Shown one piece after another: positions 8,229 through 17,074 of a stretch of DNA of 64,000 nucleotides. Within the stretch, counting starts at the first letter, position 1. Each line of letters begins with the position of its first letter. The DNA comes from Ureibacillus sinduriensis BLB-1 = JCM 15800 (lineage in GTDB: Bacteria > Bacillota > Bacilli > Bacillales_A > Planococcaceae): the NCBI RefSeq assembly GCF_000772955.1, contig NZ_JPVO01000047.1, positions 62,001 to 126,000 on the forward strand, written 5' to 3'. A program made the translations under genes and the position numbers. The notes below the pieces were generated by a model. The model saw nothing but the letters and a program-made list of their open reading frames with translations, did not search any database and was not told where the DNA came from.

Positions 8229-9224
8229 ATGAAATTAAGTGTATTAGATCAAGCGCCAATTACGAGCGGGAATACTGCACCAGATGCCTTGAAAAAAGCG
8301 GTGGAATTAGCGGTTGTGGCGGAGGAACTGGGGTATGAGCGAATTTGGATGGCTGAGCATCACAACACAAAGGGATTTGCAAGCTCAGCACCGGAAATTA
8401 CTGCTTCGTATATCGCGGCCAAAACGAACCGAATTCGAGTAGGTACCGGTGGAACAATGATTATGCACTATTCGCCATACAAAATAGCCGAAGTGTTTAA
8501 AACTTTAAGCGCATTGGCGCCTGGACGGGTGGACTTTGGGGCGGGAAGAGCTCCGGGTGGCGATAATTACTCCATGTATGCCTTGGCTGAGGGGCGGCAG
8601 CCGCAAGTAAATAATTTATATGAAAAATTGCAATGGACGTTGGACTTTCTAAATGACCAAGCACCTCAAAATCCATATTATCAACGGGTGACTGCTTCAC
8701 CAAACGAAGTGGTACTGCCGCAAAGCTGGTTATTAGGTTCAAGTGGCAATAGTGCCGTCCAAGCGGGAAAAATGGGACTAGGTTATTCCTATGCACAATT
8801 TTTCAATGGATATATGAACAAAAAGGTATTCGATGCCTATAGAACGAACTTTGTTCCATCGCCTTTTATGGAGAAGCCTGAAATTATGATTTCCTATTTT
8901 GTAACGGTTGCAGAAAGCAGGGAAGAAGCTGAGTATCAAGCGAAGCCGGCCGATATCGCGCGACTTTTATTTAATAGAGGGCAAGTTGACTTGCTCCGGA
9001 TGACTCCGGAAGAAGCAAAGGATTACCCATTGACCGAGATGGACCGTATATGGATCGAGGAGAACCGAAGCCAACATTTTGTTGGAACGGCTAAAGAAGT
9101 GGCAGATATCTTGTTGCAGGAACAAGAAGAATACGGGTTTGATGAAGCCATGATTTGTACCATCCCGCATTCACAGGAAGCAAGATTGAACGTATATCGT
9201 TTATTGGCGCAGGAGTTAATGTAA
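8229..9224 (+). CDS. LLM-class flavin-dependent oxidoreductase
   Basis: A 331-residue cytosolic enzyme of the bacterial-luciferase superfamily. The N-terminal strand-helix MKLSVLDQAPI, the early ERIWMAEHHN (residues about 37-46), the RIRVGTGGTMI strand and the PGRVDFGAGRAPG segment are the family hallmarks and build the flavin-binding TIM barrel. It matches the YceB/YtmO-like group of single-component proteins whose physiological substrates are unknown. The ATG follows AGAAGGGAG. It stands alone, ending at the hairpin 9238-9270, and is flanked on both sides by GTCAAC dyads, which could be its control sites. Confidence 0.85.
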   Translation: MKLSVLDQAPITSGNTAPDALKKAVELAVVAEELGYERIWMAEHHNTKGFASSAPEITASYIAAKTNRIRVGTGGTMIMHYSPYKIAEVFKTLSALAPGRVDFGAGRAPGGDNYSMYALAEGRQPQVNNLYEKLQWTLDFLNDQAPQNPYYQRVTASPNEVVLPQSWLLGSSGNSAVQAGKMGLGYSYAQFFNGYMNKKVFDAYRTNFVPSPFMEKPEIMISYFVTVAESREEAEYQAKPADIARLLFNRGQVDLLRMTPEEAKDYPLTEMDRIWIEENRSQHFVGTAKEVADILLQEQEEYGFDEAMICTIPHSQEARLNVYRLLAQELM

Positions 9225-9237
9225 AATGACAGAGTCA

Positions 9238-9270
9238 AACACTTGGATAAATACTTCCAAGTGTTTTTTC
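9238..9270 (+). terminator. Terminator of the LLM oxidoreductase gene
   Basis: AACACTTGGA pairs with TCCAAGTGTT, loop of about 7, then a run of six T. Confidence 0.88.
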
Positions 9271-9656
9271 TATTCAGTAAAAAAGTACTTATTCTTTAAG
9301 GACCAATTTGAAATAATCGCATTTGTAAGGATTAATTGTTATATATAAAGTTAAATTGTCAATCAAGTTGACAGAAGAAATAAGAGGTAGCCTTATAATG
9401 CCGGGCTGGATAAACCGTGAAGTGAAATGAAGCTAGTCAAAATTATGTTGTGGAAATAGTAGGATGGAAATTGGCTTGATTTGAAAAAGGCGCAAAGCGA
9501 GCGTGACAATTCGCTAGTAAATGTGAAGAAATCACAAGTTAGAGGCACAATCTCTCAAGTGAATAGCTATGCGACCGAAGAAAGCCATACCAAAATGTAC
9601 GGCTAAAAATGACTACAGACCATCGTTGTCGAACCTATATCCAAAAATTTTAAGAG
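9271..9656. other. Intergenic region with a fifth GTCAAC dyad
   Basis: Nothing coding. GTCAATCAAGTTGAC lies at 9358-9372, with a TGCCG at the offset where the other four copies have TGTCG. The sequence after it weakly resembles the unit that starts at 7829. Confidence 0.5.
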
Positions 9657-9685
9657 TTGACAATTTTTAATGGATGTTTTAAATT
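9657..9685 (+). promoter_or_regulatory. Promoter of the thrS leader
   Basis: Consensus TTGACA (9657-9662), 17-base spacer, TAAATT (9680-9685). Transcription would start near 9692, just ahead of the T-box. Confidence 0.8.
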
Positions 9686-9691
9686 AAGTAC

Positions 9692-9948
9692 TAATTTCAA
9701 TTGAAAAGCGATGAAGAGGATACGAATCATTTTAGAGAAGATTAAAAGAGAGGGAAATCACAGGCTGAAAGTTTCCTATTTGGACGAAATGGTTTACTAC
9801 CTTTGAGCTGTGCCGGGAAACCGGCAACGTTTGCAGGCGTTATCTGCATTTGAATGAGCTACTTATGCATCTGTGTGAGTAGGAATTTGGGTGGAACCAC
9901 GGGTTATAACACATGCTCGTCCCTTTGTGGACGGGTATGTGTTTTTTT
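9692..9948 (+). ncRNA. T-box riboswitch (threonine) with leader terminator
   Basis: The T-box core GGGTGGAACCACGGG is at about 9889-9903. The terminator follows: CACATGCTCGTCC (9910-9922) pairs with GGACGGGTATGTG (9929-9941), then seven T. Stem I hallmarks AGAGAGGGAA and GGCTGAAAG are present at about 9748-9772. Ahead of TTTGAGC, the specifier position holds ACT (9796-9798) and ACC (9799-9801), both threonine codons. Uncharged tRNA-Thr should stabilise the antiterminator and turn on thrS. Confidence 0.92.
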
Positions 9949-9985
9949 ATTTGCCCGTAAAAAAAGATAGAAGAGGAGAATGATT

Positions 9986-11911
9986 ATGTCAAATCAACAA
10001 GTATCAATTCAATTTCCAGATGGCAAACAAGCAATGTTTGCGAAAGGCGTATCGCTAACCAAAATTGCAAAAGCAATTAGCCCGGGTTTGGCGAAGAAAG
10101 CTGTAGTGGGAAGTGTAAATGGAACCACATATGATTTGACAAGACCGATTCTAACCGATGCTCAAATTGCTATTCATGATGCCGATTCCGCAAAAGGGCT
10201 GGAGGTCATTCGTCACTCCACAGCACACCTGTTGGCACAGGCTGTAAAACGATTGTATCCAGATGCCCATTTCGGAGTAGGACCAGTCATCGAAAACGGA
10301 TTTTATTATGATATCGAAATGGCACATACTTTGGTGCCTGAGGATTTGCTTTTAATTGAACGAGAAATGAGGAAAATCGTAGCTGAGGATCTTGCCATTT
10401 ATCGCAAAGAAGTATCGAGAGAAGCAGCGACAAAACTTTTCGCACATGATCCATTGAAGCAAGAGCTGCTTGAAGCAATCCCTGAAGATGAGATGGTTAC
10501 AATTTATGAACAAGGGGACTTTTACGATTTATGCAGGGGGCCTCATGTTCCCTCGACAAGAAAATTGCAGCACTTTAAACTAATGAACATCTCGGGTGCT
10601 TATTGGCGGGGGGATAGTAATAATCAAATGCTGCAACGGATTTATGGGGTGGCTTTTGCAAGTATGAAAGAGATGGAAGAGCATTTCGAATTCCTTGAAG
10701 AAGCGGAAAAACGCAATCACCGCAAGTTGGGGAAAGAGCTTGAACTGTTTATGTTTTCCGAGGAAGCACCTGGAATGCCGTTTTATCTGGCAAATGGGCA
10801 AATCATACGGAATGAACTTGAGTCGTTCCTGAGAAACTTGCAAACAACCTATGACTATAAGGAAGTGCGTACGCCTTTAATGATGAATCAGCGTTTGTGG
10901 GAACAATCGGGACACTGGCACCATTATAAAGAAAACATGTATTTTACACAGGTGGATGAACAAAAATTTGCACTAAAACCGATGAACTGTCCTGGTCATA
11001 TGTTGATTTATAAAAACGATTTGCATTCATACCGCGACTTGCCAATTCGGATGGCGGAATTTGGGCAAGTTCATCGCCATGAATTTAGTGGCGCGTTGAA
11101 TGGATTATTGCGCGTTCGTACATTTTGCCAAGATGATGCACATATTTTCGTGACACCAAAGCAAATTGAAGATGAAATTACATTGGCATTAAAAATTATT
11201 GATCATGTCTACAAAGTATTCGGCTTTGAATATGAAATTGAATTATCGACAAGGCCAGAGGATTATATGGGGGACCTGTCTTTATGGAATGAGGCTGAAC
11301 GTGCTTTGGAAAACGTGCTGAGCAATCTGGGCTATTTATTTAAGATCAATGAGGGAGATGGGGCGTTCTATGGTCCAAAGATTGATATCCACATTAAAGA
11401 TGCCATTAAACGAAGTCATCAGTGTGCAACAGTCCAGCTTGATTTCCAACTACCTGAAAAGTTCGATTTGACATATATAAACGAAGAAAATGAAAAGGTG
11501 CGACCGGTTGTCATTCACCGTGCCGTTTTTGGCTCGATCGATCGCTTCTTGGGAATCCTGATCGAACATTTCGGTGGGGCTTTCCCGCTTTGGTTGGCTC
11601 CAAAACAGGTCGAAGTGATAGGGGTTTCTGAGGTGCATAAACAATATGCGGAGGAAGTTTATCTTCATTTGCAGAAAGCAGGAATTCGCGCTTCAATTGA
11701 TGGTCGAAACGAAAAGCTGGGAAGGAAAATTCGAGATGCTCAATTAAAGAAGACACCTTACCAGCTTATAATAGGGGACCAAGAGATCCAAGACCAAACT
11801 GTAACGGTTCGGGGATATAGAAAAGAACACCAACAAACGATTTCATTAGAAGCGTTCAAACGTGAACTGCTACAAGAAATTGCAGAAAAGCGTTTACCAG
11901 AACCTATCTAA
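9986..11911 (+). CDS. thrS: Threonyl-tRNA synthetase
   Basis: A 641-residue class II synthetase that charges tRNA-Thr. Order: TGS domain (about 1-62); second additional domain with editing residues His77 and His81 in RHSTAH and the GPH of CRGPH; catalytic core with MNCPGHM (zinc ligand Cys335) and the class II motifs; C-terminal anticodon-binding domain (about 540-641). An in-frame ATG at 9980 is only 1 base from the GAGGAG site, so ATG 9986 (7-base spacing) is taken. It is preceded by a threonine T-box and followed by a strong terminator. Bacillus has thrS and thrZ, both T-box controlled; which of the two this is cannot be told from the window. Confidence 0.95.
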   Translation: MSNQQVSIQFPDGKQAMFAKGVSLTKIAKAISPGLAKKAVVGSVNGTTYDLTRPILTDAQIAIHDADSAKGLEVIRHSTAHLLAQAVKRLYPDAHFGVGPVIENGFYYDIEMAHTLVPEDLLLIEREMRKIVAEDLAIYRKEVSREAATKLFAHDPLKQELLEAIPEDEMVTIYEQGDFYDLCRGPHVPSTRKLQHFKLMNISGAYWRGDSNNQMLQRIYGVAFASMKEMEEHFEFLEEAEKRNHRKLGKELELFMFSEEAPGMPFYLANGQIIRNELESFLRNLQTTYDYKEVRTPLMMNQRLWEQSGHWHHYKENMYFTQVDEQKFALKPMNCPGHMLIYKNDLHSYRDLPIRMAEFGQVHRHEFSGALNGLLRVRTFCQDDAHIFVTPKQIEDEITLALKIIDHVYKVFGFEYEIELSTRPEDYMGDLSLWNEAERALENVLSNLGYLFKINEGDGAFYGPKIDIHIKDAIKRSHQCATVQLDFQLPEKFDLTYINEENEKVRPVVIHRAVFGSIDRFLGILIEHFGGAFPLWLAPKQVEVIGVSEVHKQYAEEVYLHLQKAGIRASIDGRNEKLGRKIRDAQLKKTPYQLIIGDQEIQDQTVTVRGYRKEHQQTISLEAFKRELLQEIAEKRLPEPI

Positions 11912-11915
11912 ACAA

Positions 11916-11955
11916 ACAATCCCGCTCACACTTATAGTGAGCGGGATTGTTTTCG
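11916..11955. terminator. Bidirectional terminator between thrS and the siderophore permeases
   Basis: AATCCCGCTCAC pairs perfectly with GTGAGCGGGATT around a 7-base loop, with T-rich sequence on the thrS side. Confidence 0.88.
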
Positions 11956-11960
11956 TAGGG

Positions 11961-12986
11961 TCATCTTCCCTTTATCAATAAGTACATAAAATAAGGTGCC
12001 CCGAGTAGTGAGACAATTAAGCCCACAGGTATTTCGGCAGGAGCCATGAATACTCTGCCCAACGTATCTGCGAGCAATAAGAATAATGCACCGGCCAGTG
12101 CCGTTAGAGGGATCAGCTTTTTGTGATTGGCACCAATAAGGCGACGGACAATTTGTGTAATGATGAGACCTAAAAAAGTGATACCGCCCCCAACGGCAAC
12201 ACAAGCACCAGCTAAAATAACCGCAATACATAATAACAGCCGGCGCTCACGTTCAAGCTTCATGCCCAGACCGATCGCGATTGAGTCGTTCAGGTTCAAG
12301 ATATTTAGATAGTTTGCTTTATAAATAGCCAAGGGGATGAAGATGAAAATCCACGGACAAAGTGCCAATACATATGTCCAATTGGTTCCCCAAATGCTGC
12401 CGGAAATCCAGACTAGTGCAGCAGTAAAATCGGCAGGTTCCATTTTCATCTGAAAAATAATCAATCCAGCGTTAAATGCTGCGTTTACGCCAATTCCCAC
12501 CAAAAGTAAACGGGAGACGGTCACAACACGATTCTTCATCGAAAAATAATAGATGAAAATGGCCGCCAAAAACGCCCCGATTAAAGCAGTGATGGGCATG
12601 ATAAATATCGATAGAGGCCCTGAAAAAAATGCAGATCCTTGCCAAAAGAACATATAGAGCACAACTGCCAATCCTGCCCCGGCATTGATTCCGAGAATTC
12701 CGGGGTCGGCGATCGGATTTTTAGTAACCCCCTGCAAAATCGCTCCGGAAACGGCGATTCCAGCACCTACCAATAGGGCGATTACAATTCTGGGCAGCCG
12801 GAAACTGAGGATTGTCAGTTCGTTTGCAGCAGTGCCCTTTCCGGTTAAGGCCGCGTACACATCGGAAAGAGGGATATGTATATACCCTGCATTCATGCTA
12901 TATACCACAAGAATCATGATCAGAATGGAAAAGAATAAAATGTAACCGAAGAATTTACGCGTATTCAACGTCATTTGCGAGTTCAA
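11961..12986 (-). CDS. FecCD-family iron-siderophore ABC transporter permease
   Basis: A 341-residue membrane protein with about 9-10 helices, carrying family signatures such as GAILQGVTKNPIADPGILGINAGAGLAV split across residues 84-110 and GGGITFLGLIITQIVRRLIGA near 265-285, which couples to the ATPase. It should form a heterodimeric channel with the upstream permease. It starts at TTG 12986, which overlaps the upstream TGA stop by 4 bases (TTGA) and has GGGAG 9 bases upstream; the ATG at 12974 has no site. That overlap implies translational coupling. No ATP-binding gene is present, so it probably uses a shared FecE/YusV-type ATPase elsewhere. Confidence 0.9.
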   Translation of the reverse strand: MNSQMTLNTRKFFGYILFFSILIMILVVYSMNAGYIHIPLSDVYAALTGKGTAANELTILSFRLPRIVIALLVGAGIAVSGAILQGVTKNPIADPGILGINAGAGLAVVLYMFFWQGSAFFSGPLSIFIMPITALIGAFLAAIFIYYFSMKNRVVTVSRLLLVGIGVNAAFNAGLIIFQMKMEPADFTAALVWISGSIWGTNWTYVLALCPWIFIFIPLAIYKANYLNILNLNDSIAIGLGMKLERERRLLLCIAVILAGACVAVGGGITFLGLIITQIVRRLIGANHKKLIPLTALAGALFLLLADTLGRVFMAPAEIPVGLIVSLLGAPYFMYLLIKGR

Positions 12987-14017
12987 TTTAATGTTCTCCC
13001 TTCTTTTCTAGCTAAATAAAGAAAGAAAGGTACACCGACGAGGGCCGTGATCGCGCCTACAGGTGTTTCGAATGGAGGATTGACCATGCGTCCAACGATA
13101 TCAGCCCCTAATAGCAAAATCCCACCTAAGATGGCAGAACACGGAATGATAAAACGGTAATCCAACCCTACAAAAAAGCGCGTAATATGCGGAATGACCA
13201 AACCAACGAATCCAATCATGCCAGCAATGGAAACAGCGGCGCCGGTTAAAATCAAGACCGTAATCGTCCCGAACAGTTGTATTCGTGTTGTATTTTGCCC
13301 CAAACCTTTGGCAATATCCTCGCCCAAACTCAACACAGTAATGGATTGGGACAATAAAATTGCAAATACTAAACCGATGGCAATGGCAGGCATGGCGAAA
13401 CTCAAGTGGTGCAATTGAATGCTGGAAACCCCGCCGGCATAAAAAAAGCTAATATCTTTCGCGATATCAAAGCGAATACTAATAATGGTCGACAGCGAAG
13501 TTAGTAGGGATGTAATTGCCGATCCAGCCAATACCAAGCGCAATGGTGTGATGCCCCCCTTGGCCAAGGCAACCATTCCGAATACTAAAAATGCACCTAG
13601 TCCAGCACCTAAAAACGAGAAGAGTATAAGGGAATGGTGGGGCAGGGATGGCAAGATCGCCATGGCAAGAGAGAGAACAAAAGATGATCCGGCTGTGACG
13701 CCCATGATAGAAGGAGAAGCCAGTGGATTTTTCGTCATGCCTTGCATAATCGCACCCGAGACTGCCAATGCTGCACCTACAGCAATCGCTGCGACCGCCC
13801 GTGGAATCCGCAGCTCCCGGATAATCACGTGCTGGCTATTTCCTGCATCGAAATGGAAAACGCTTTGAACAATCGTTGCAACATCGATAGAGGAAGCTCC
13901 GTATAGGATGGATAGAGTGCCCAGGAATAATAAAATAAGGATTCCAACACATCCAAGGATCACTGAAACGAAGGGTTTGACATGTAAATGTCGAGTTGTC
14001 TTTTTTGGCTGTACCAT
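12983..14017 (-). CDS. FecCD-family iron-siderophore ABC transporter permease
   Basis: A 344-residue partner permease of the same family, with SGAIMQGMTKNPLASPSIMGVTAGSS-type signature (read in pieces around residues 80-105) and AGMIGFVGLVIPHITRFFVG near 270-290. The frame extends to a TTG at 14047, but ATG 14017 with AAGTAGG upstream is preferred. First gene of a two-permease operon divergent from the substrate-binding lipoprotein, with about 110 bases between the start codons. The arrangement resembles the Bacillus feu/yfiYZ-yfhA importers for catecholate or hydroxamate siderophores; the exact ligand cannot be read. Confidence 0.9.
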   Translation of the reverse strand: MVQPKKTTRHLHVKPFVSVILGCVGILILLFLGTLSILYGASSIDVATIVQSVFHFDAGNSQHVIIRELRIPRAVAAIAVGAALAVSGAIMQGMTKNPLASPSIMGVTAGSSFVLSLAMAILPSLPHHSLILFSFLGAGLGAFLVFGMVALAKGGITPLRLVLAGSAITSLLTSLSTIISIRFDIAKDISFFYAGGVSSIQLHHLSFAMPAIAIGLVFAILLSQSITVLSLGEDIAKGLGQNTTRIQLFGTITVLILTGAAVSIAGMIGFVGLVIPHITRFFVGLDYRFIIPCSAILGGILLLGADIVGRMVNPPFETPVGAITALVGVPFFLYLARKEGRTLN

Positions 14018-14129
14018 ATAAAAGCCTACTTTCTTATACTTATACAAAAAAGATGAAAGTTGATAAAAATGAAACTTAGCATGTATTAAGTGACAATCAT
14101 CAAGTATTAACTAAATCAGGAGGGATAAA
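14018..14129. promoter_or_regulatory. Divergent promoter region of the siderophore importer
   Basis: Short AT-rich spacer between divergent importer genes. A sequence near 14089-14103 (TGACAATCATCA) shares about 9 of 14 positions with the Fur consensus, too weak to call on its own. Iron regulation is expected from the gene family but not proven here. Confidence 0.35.
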
Positions 14130-15119
14130 ATGAGCATTTTCCCCAAAATAAATCTATTAACAATAGCATCTTTTGGCGTTTTGGCATTAGGATTGGCAGC
14201 ATGTGGAAATCAAGCTGAAGATACACCCAAAACAGATAATTCTACCTCTAGTGAAGTATCAACAGGAGAAGAACAACCCGGTACCCGCACATTAACGGAT
14301 GCATTGGGGAATAAGGTCGCAATTCCCGAGAATCCCAAACGTGTACTTGCATCTTATTTGGAAGATCCATTGGTGGCACTCGGCATCACACCTATTGCAC
14401 AATGGTCGCTGAATGAAGGGGCAAGTATCCAGGGATATCTACAGGATTACTTAAAAGATGTCGATTTAATCAACTATGATCTTCCTTTTGAAGAAGTACA
14501 AAGTTTTGAGCCTGATTTAATCATTATGGATTCGCCAAGTATGGTGGAGGGCGGAAAATATGGCCAATATAGTGCAATCGCTCCTACTTATGTGATTGGG
14601 GCCGAGATGAACAATGATTGGAGAGAAGAGCTGCGAACAATAGGCGGCATCTTTGCAAAGGAAGATAAAGCCGAACAAGTCATTGCTGATTATGAAACAA
14701 AAGCAGGGGAAGCAAAAGCTCGGATTGAGGAGAAAATAGGCAAGAAATCGGCCGCTGCGATTTGGTTGGTTGGAGGAAGCTTCTTTGTGGTTAATAAAGA
14801 ATTATCAAGCGGGGATGTTTTATATAATGATTTAGGATTTGAAGTACCTGCAGTGGTGGCAGAGATTTCGGCCAGTGGGGAGAATAACTGGAACGCGGTA
14901 TCGCTTGAAAAACTAGTGGAACTTGATGCAGATTATCTATTCTTGGTAAACAGCGATGGCAGTGAAAGTGCGGCATTAAGTGATTCATTATGGCAAAGCA
15001 TCCCCGCGGTGAAAGCAGGAAATGTGTATGAATTTGGGGCGGACACAAGCTGGTTATACACCGGGGCCATTGCAAATGATCAAATGATTGATGACGTTTT
15101 GGAAAGCGTAGCGAAATAA
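14130..15119 (+). CDS. Iron-siderophore ABC transporter substrate-binding lipoprotein
   Basis: A 329-residue lipoprotein of the periplasmic-binding-protein-like class III (FeuA/YfiY/FhuD type). Type II signal peptide with lipobox LAAC (Cys25), then a Thr/Ser/Glu-rich linker (26-50), then two lobes joined by a long helix (about 185-205); TLTDALGNKVAIPENPKRV begins the first lobe. It delivers ferric siderophore to the divergent permeases. Start ATG follows AGGAGGGATAAA. Divergence from the permeases is unusual relative to the Bacillus feu and yfi operons, where all genes are co-directional. Confidence 0.9.
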   Translation: MSIFPKINLLTIASFGVLALGLAACGNQAEDTPKTDNSTSSEVSTGEEQPGTRTLTDALGNKVAIPENPKRVLASYLEDPLVALGITPIAQWSLNEGASIQGYLQDYLKDVDLINYDLPFEEVQSFEPDLIIMDSPSMVEGGKYGQYSAIAPTYVIGAEMNNDWREELRTIGGIFAKEDKAEQVIADYETKAGEAKARIEEKIGKKSAAAIWLVGGSFFVVNKELSSGDVLYNDLGFEVPAVVAEISASGENNWNAVSLEKLVELDADYLFLVNSDGSESAALSDSLWQSIPAVKAGNVYEFGADTSWLYTGAIANDQMIDDVLESVAK

Positions 15120-15129
15120 TTTAAAGAGA

Positions 15130-15175
15130 AAAGTACTTGCATATAGAGATGATGCAAGTACTTTATATTTTACTG
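15130..15175 (+). terminator. Terminator of the siderophore-binding protein gene
   Basis: AAAGTACTTGCAT (15131-15143) pairs with ATGCAAGTACTTT (15153-15165), followed by a T-rich tract. Confidence 0.85.
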
Positions 15176-15292
15176 AAAAACCATTTTTGTAAATGTGGTT
15201 GACAAAAATTCCGGATTAAGGGCTTAATCCATCAAATCCCACGAGCTATAAAATGAAATCAAGGTGAGGGATATTATTATTTTCAGATTGAA

Positions 15293-16105
15293 CTAAAATG
15301 GGTATTGCTCTTGTAATAGGTCGACAGGGACAAATAATCCGACGCGTCCATATGTATCATCATCAAGTGTTGCAAACACAATGCCGATCACTTGTCCTTC
15401 ACGATTGATCACCGGGCTTCCACTATTCCCGCGATAGACCGGTGCATCCAACATGATCACTTCTTCATCCCAATCGGAAAGCTTCCTATAATCGATCACC
15501 TTGCCCTCATTGGCGATCCCGGTAAAATATAGCGGATTTCCAATAAAATAAATCGGCTCATTTTCAGTAGGTGTATAAGAATCAGCGAGCGTCAAATAGG
15601 GGAGCTTTTCTTCCCCTTCCACTTTCACGATAGCCAAGTCAATGTCCGGATAGCTCGCTATCACTTCTCCCTTTAATAAAAGGTCATCCGGGAAAATAAC
15701 AGTGATAGTAAGGGCATCTTCGATTATATGGTCATTCGTTACAATATGGCCATCCTCTGAAATGGCAAATCCCGTTCCTTTACTATCGTTCGTTTGAATT
15801 TCTACAACGGCTTGCTTATAGGTTTGAATATCGTCTTGCCCGGAAAGTTTTGCGGATGTTTTTAAAAACTCGATCGCCGGGATGGAGAAGATTTCAAAAA
15901 TGACAGCGAATGTACTAAATGCGAGCATCAGGGCCATGACCCAGGCAAAAAGGCGGACAGGCTTGGGCTTTTTCTTCGTTTCCTGTACTCCGGATAATCT
16001 CTTTTCCCGTTCTTTTTCGAGTGCTTTTCTCTGTTCCTCAAGGACTAATTCAATTAATTCCTCTTCACTGATCGGTTCAAAATCGTTCCCGTTCTCTCTA
16101 TCCAT
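15293..16105 (-). CDS. Membrane-anchored trypsin-like serine protease (S1C, HtrA-like)
   Basis: A 270-residue protease, taking ATG 16105 after AGGAGGGGCGAG rather than the upstream in-frame ATG. A charged cytoplasmic N-terminus (1-50) precedes one transmembrane helix (about 52-74) and an extracytoplasmic trypsin fold. The catalytic triad is His126 (TNDHI), Asp156 (DIDLAIV) and Ser228 (GNSGSP). Unlike HtrA/HtrB/YyxA there is no C-terminal PDZ domain, and the sequence ends shortly after the catalytic core. It may act in protein quality control or regulated cleavage at the membrane. Monocistronic; the guanidine riboswitch operon is divergent. Confidence 0.87.
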   Translation of the reverse strand: MDRENGNDFEPISEEELIELVLEEQRKALEKEREKRLSGVQETKKKPKPVRLFAWVMALMLAFSTFAVIFEIFSIPAIEFLKTSAKLSGQDDIQTYKQAVVEIQTNDSKGTGFAISEDGHIVTNDHIIEDALTITVIFPDDLLLKGEVIASYPDIDLAIVKVEGEEKLPYLTLADSYTPTENEPIYFIGNPLYFTGIANEGKVIDYRKLSDWDEEVIMLDAPVYRGNSGSPVINREGQVIGIVFATLDDDTYGRVGLFVPVDLLQEQYPF

Positions 16106-16221
16106 CTCGCCCCTCCTTGCACGCATCGTTTCTTTTAATCATATCGGAAATCTTTGTTTTTTGAAAACTATTGTTAACCTAACAGAGGGGTTACAAAGGT
16201 CGGAATCCTAAAGATGCGAGC

Positions 16222-16250
16222 TTGAAATTGCCGGGATTATGTGACATAAT
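16222..16250 (+). promoter_or_regulatory. Promoter of the guanidine riboswitch operon
   Basis: TTGAAA (16222-16227), 17-base spacer, CATAAT (16245-16250); start expected near 16257, shortly before the riboswitch. Confidence 0.65.
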
Positions 16251-16277
16251 ACAAGACAATTGAATGAAGAGAAACGT

Positions 16278-16396
16278 TTTCTAGGGTTCCGTATCGTGCT
16301 GCGATGGTCTGGTCCGAGAGAAAACTACGCACAGCGTGACACGGAAGGCCAAAATCCTGGGAGATATTATTAAAATATCTTCCGGGATTTTTTTTC
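16278..16396 (+). ncRNA. Guanidine-I (ykkC) riboswitch with terminator
   Basis: Conserved ykkC motif blocks are present in order: CTAGGGTTCCG, CTGGTCCGAGAGAAAAC, ACACGGAAGG and a 3' block CCTGGGAGA. The last overlaps an intrinsic terminator, AATCCTGGGAGATATT pairing with ATATCTTCCGGGATT and followed by eight T. Guanidine binding should prevent termination and express the two SMR exporters downstream. Confidence 0.95.
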
Positions 16397-16427
16397 GTGA
16401 AAAATGAGATGAAGGAGTGGATTTAGC

Positions 16428-16760
16428 ATGAAATCCTGGCTGAAAGTTTTACTGGCTTCACTGCTTGAAGTATTCTGGGTCATTGGTTTGGCGCACGCAG
16501 ATGAGTTCTGGGAATGGGCAGGGACGATCATCGCGATTGTCATTTGTAACTATTTATTGATCAAGGCAACCTCGACACTTCCTACAGGGACGGTTTATGC
16601 CGTATTTGTAGGTCTGGGGACGGCGGGGGCGGTTCTTTCCGAAATCCTGTTCTTCGGGGAACCATTCAATATTATAAAAATCTTATTAATCGTATTGTTA
16701 TTAGTAGGCGTCATTGGATTGAAGCTAGTAACAGATGATCAAAAGGAGGCGGAGGCATAA
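16428..16760 (+). CDS. gdnC: SMR-family guanidinium exporter subunit
   Basis: A 110-residue four-helix membrane protein of the small multidrug resistance family. The conserved Glu that couples proton and guanidinium transport is Glu14 in LLEVFWV. The downstream paralogue begins at the last base of this stop codon (TAATG overlap), so the two are translated together. In Bacillus the YkkC/YkkD (GdnC/GdnD) pair forms a heteromeric guanidinium/proton antiporter. Control by the upstream guanidine-I riboswitch supports that role over general drug export. Start ATG follows GAAGGAG. Confidence 0.93.
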   Translation: MKSWLKVLLASLLEVFWVIGLAHADEFWEWAGTIIAIVICNYLLIKATSTLPTGTVYAVFVGLGTAGAVLSEILFFGEPFNIIKILLIVLLLVGVIGLKLVTDDQKEAEA

Positions 16761-17074
16761 TGGCATGGGTTGCATTAATCGTAGCGGGGGCATTTGAAAC
16801 ATTTGGTGTGGCCATGATGAATCAATACAGCGTCAGCCGAAATTGGAAGCCTCTTGTTTTTTTAGTGCTAGGCTTTTGTATTAGTTTATTTCTTCTAGAC
16901 TACTCAATGAACACCATTTCAATGGGGACGGCATATGCAATCTGGACCGGAATCGGGGTCGTCGGGGGCACAATCGTCGGGATGCTGTTTTATGGGGAAT
17001 CCAAAGAGTGGAAACGAATTTTATGTATTTTCATTATTCTCTGTGCAAGTATCGGGCTGAAGATTGTGTCGTAA
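16760..17074 (+). CDS. gdnD: SMR-family guanidinium exporter subunit
   Basis: A 104-residue SMR protein, partner of the upstream subunit. Four hydrophobic helices; the conserved Glu is Glu13 in GAFETFGVAMM; the GTAYAIWTGIG loop is typical of the SugE/Gdx-like branch. Its ATG overlaps the previous stop by one base and uses AAAGGAGGCGG within the end of gdnC. The two subunits usually insert in opposite orientation in heteromeric pairs. Regulated by the guanidine-I riboswitch. Confidence 0.93.
   Translation: MAWVALIVAGAFETFGVAMMNQYSVSRNWKPLVFLVLGFCISLFLLDYSMNTISMGTAYAIWTGIGVVGGTIVGMLFYGESKEWKRILCIFIILCASIGLKIVS

Noticed and set aside
14089-14103. Fur box
   Set aside because: Only about 9 of 14 consensus positions match; kept as a weak note.
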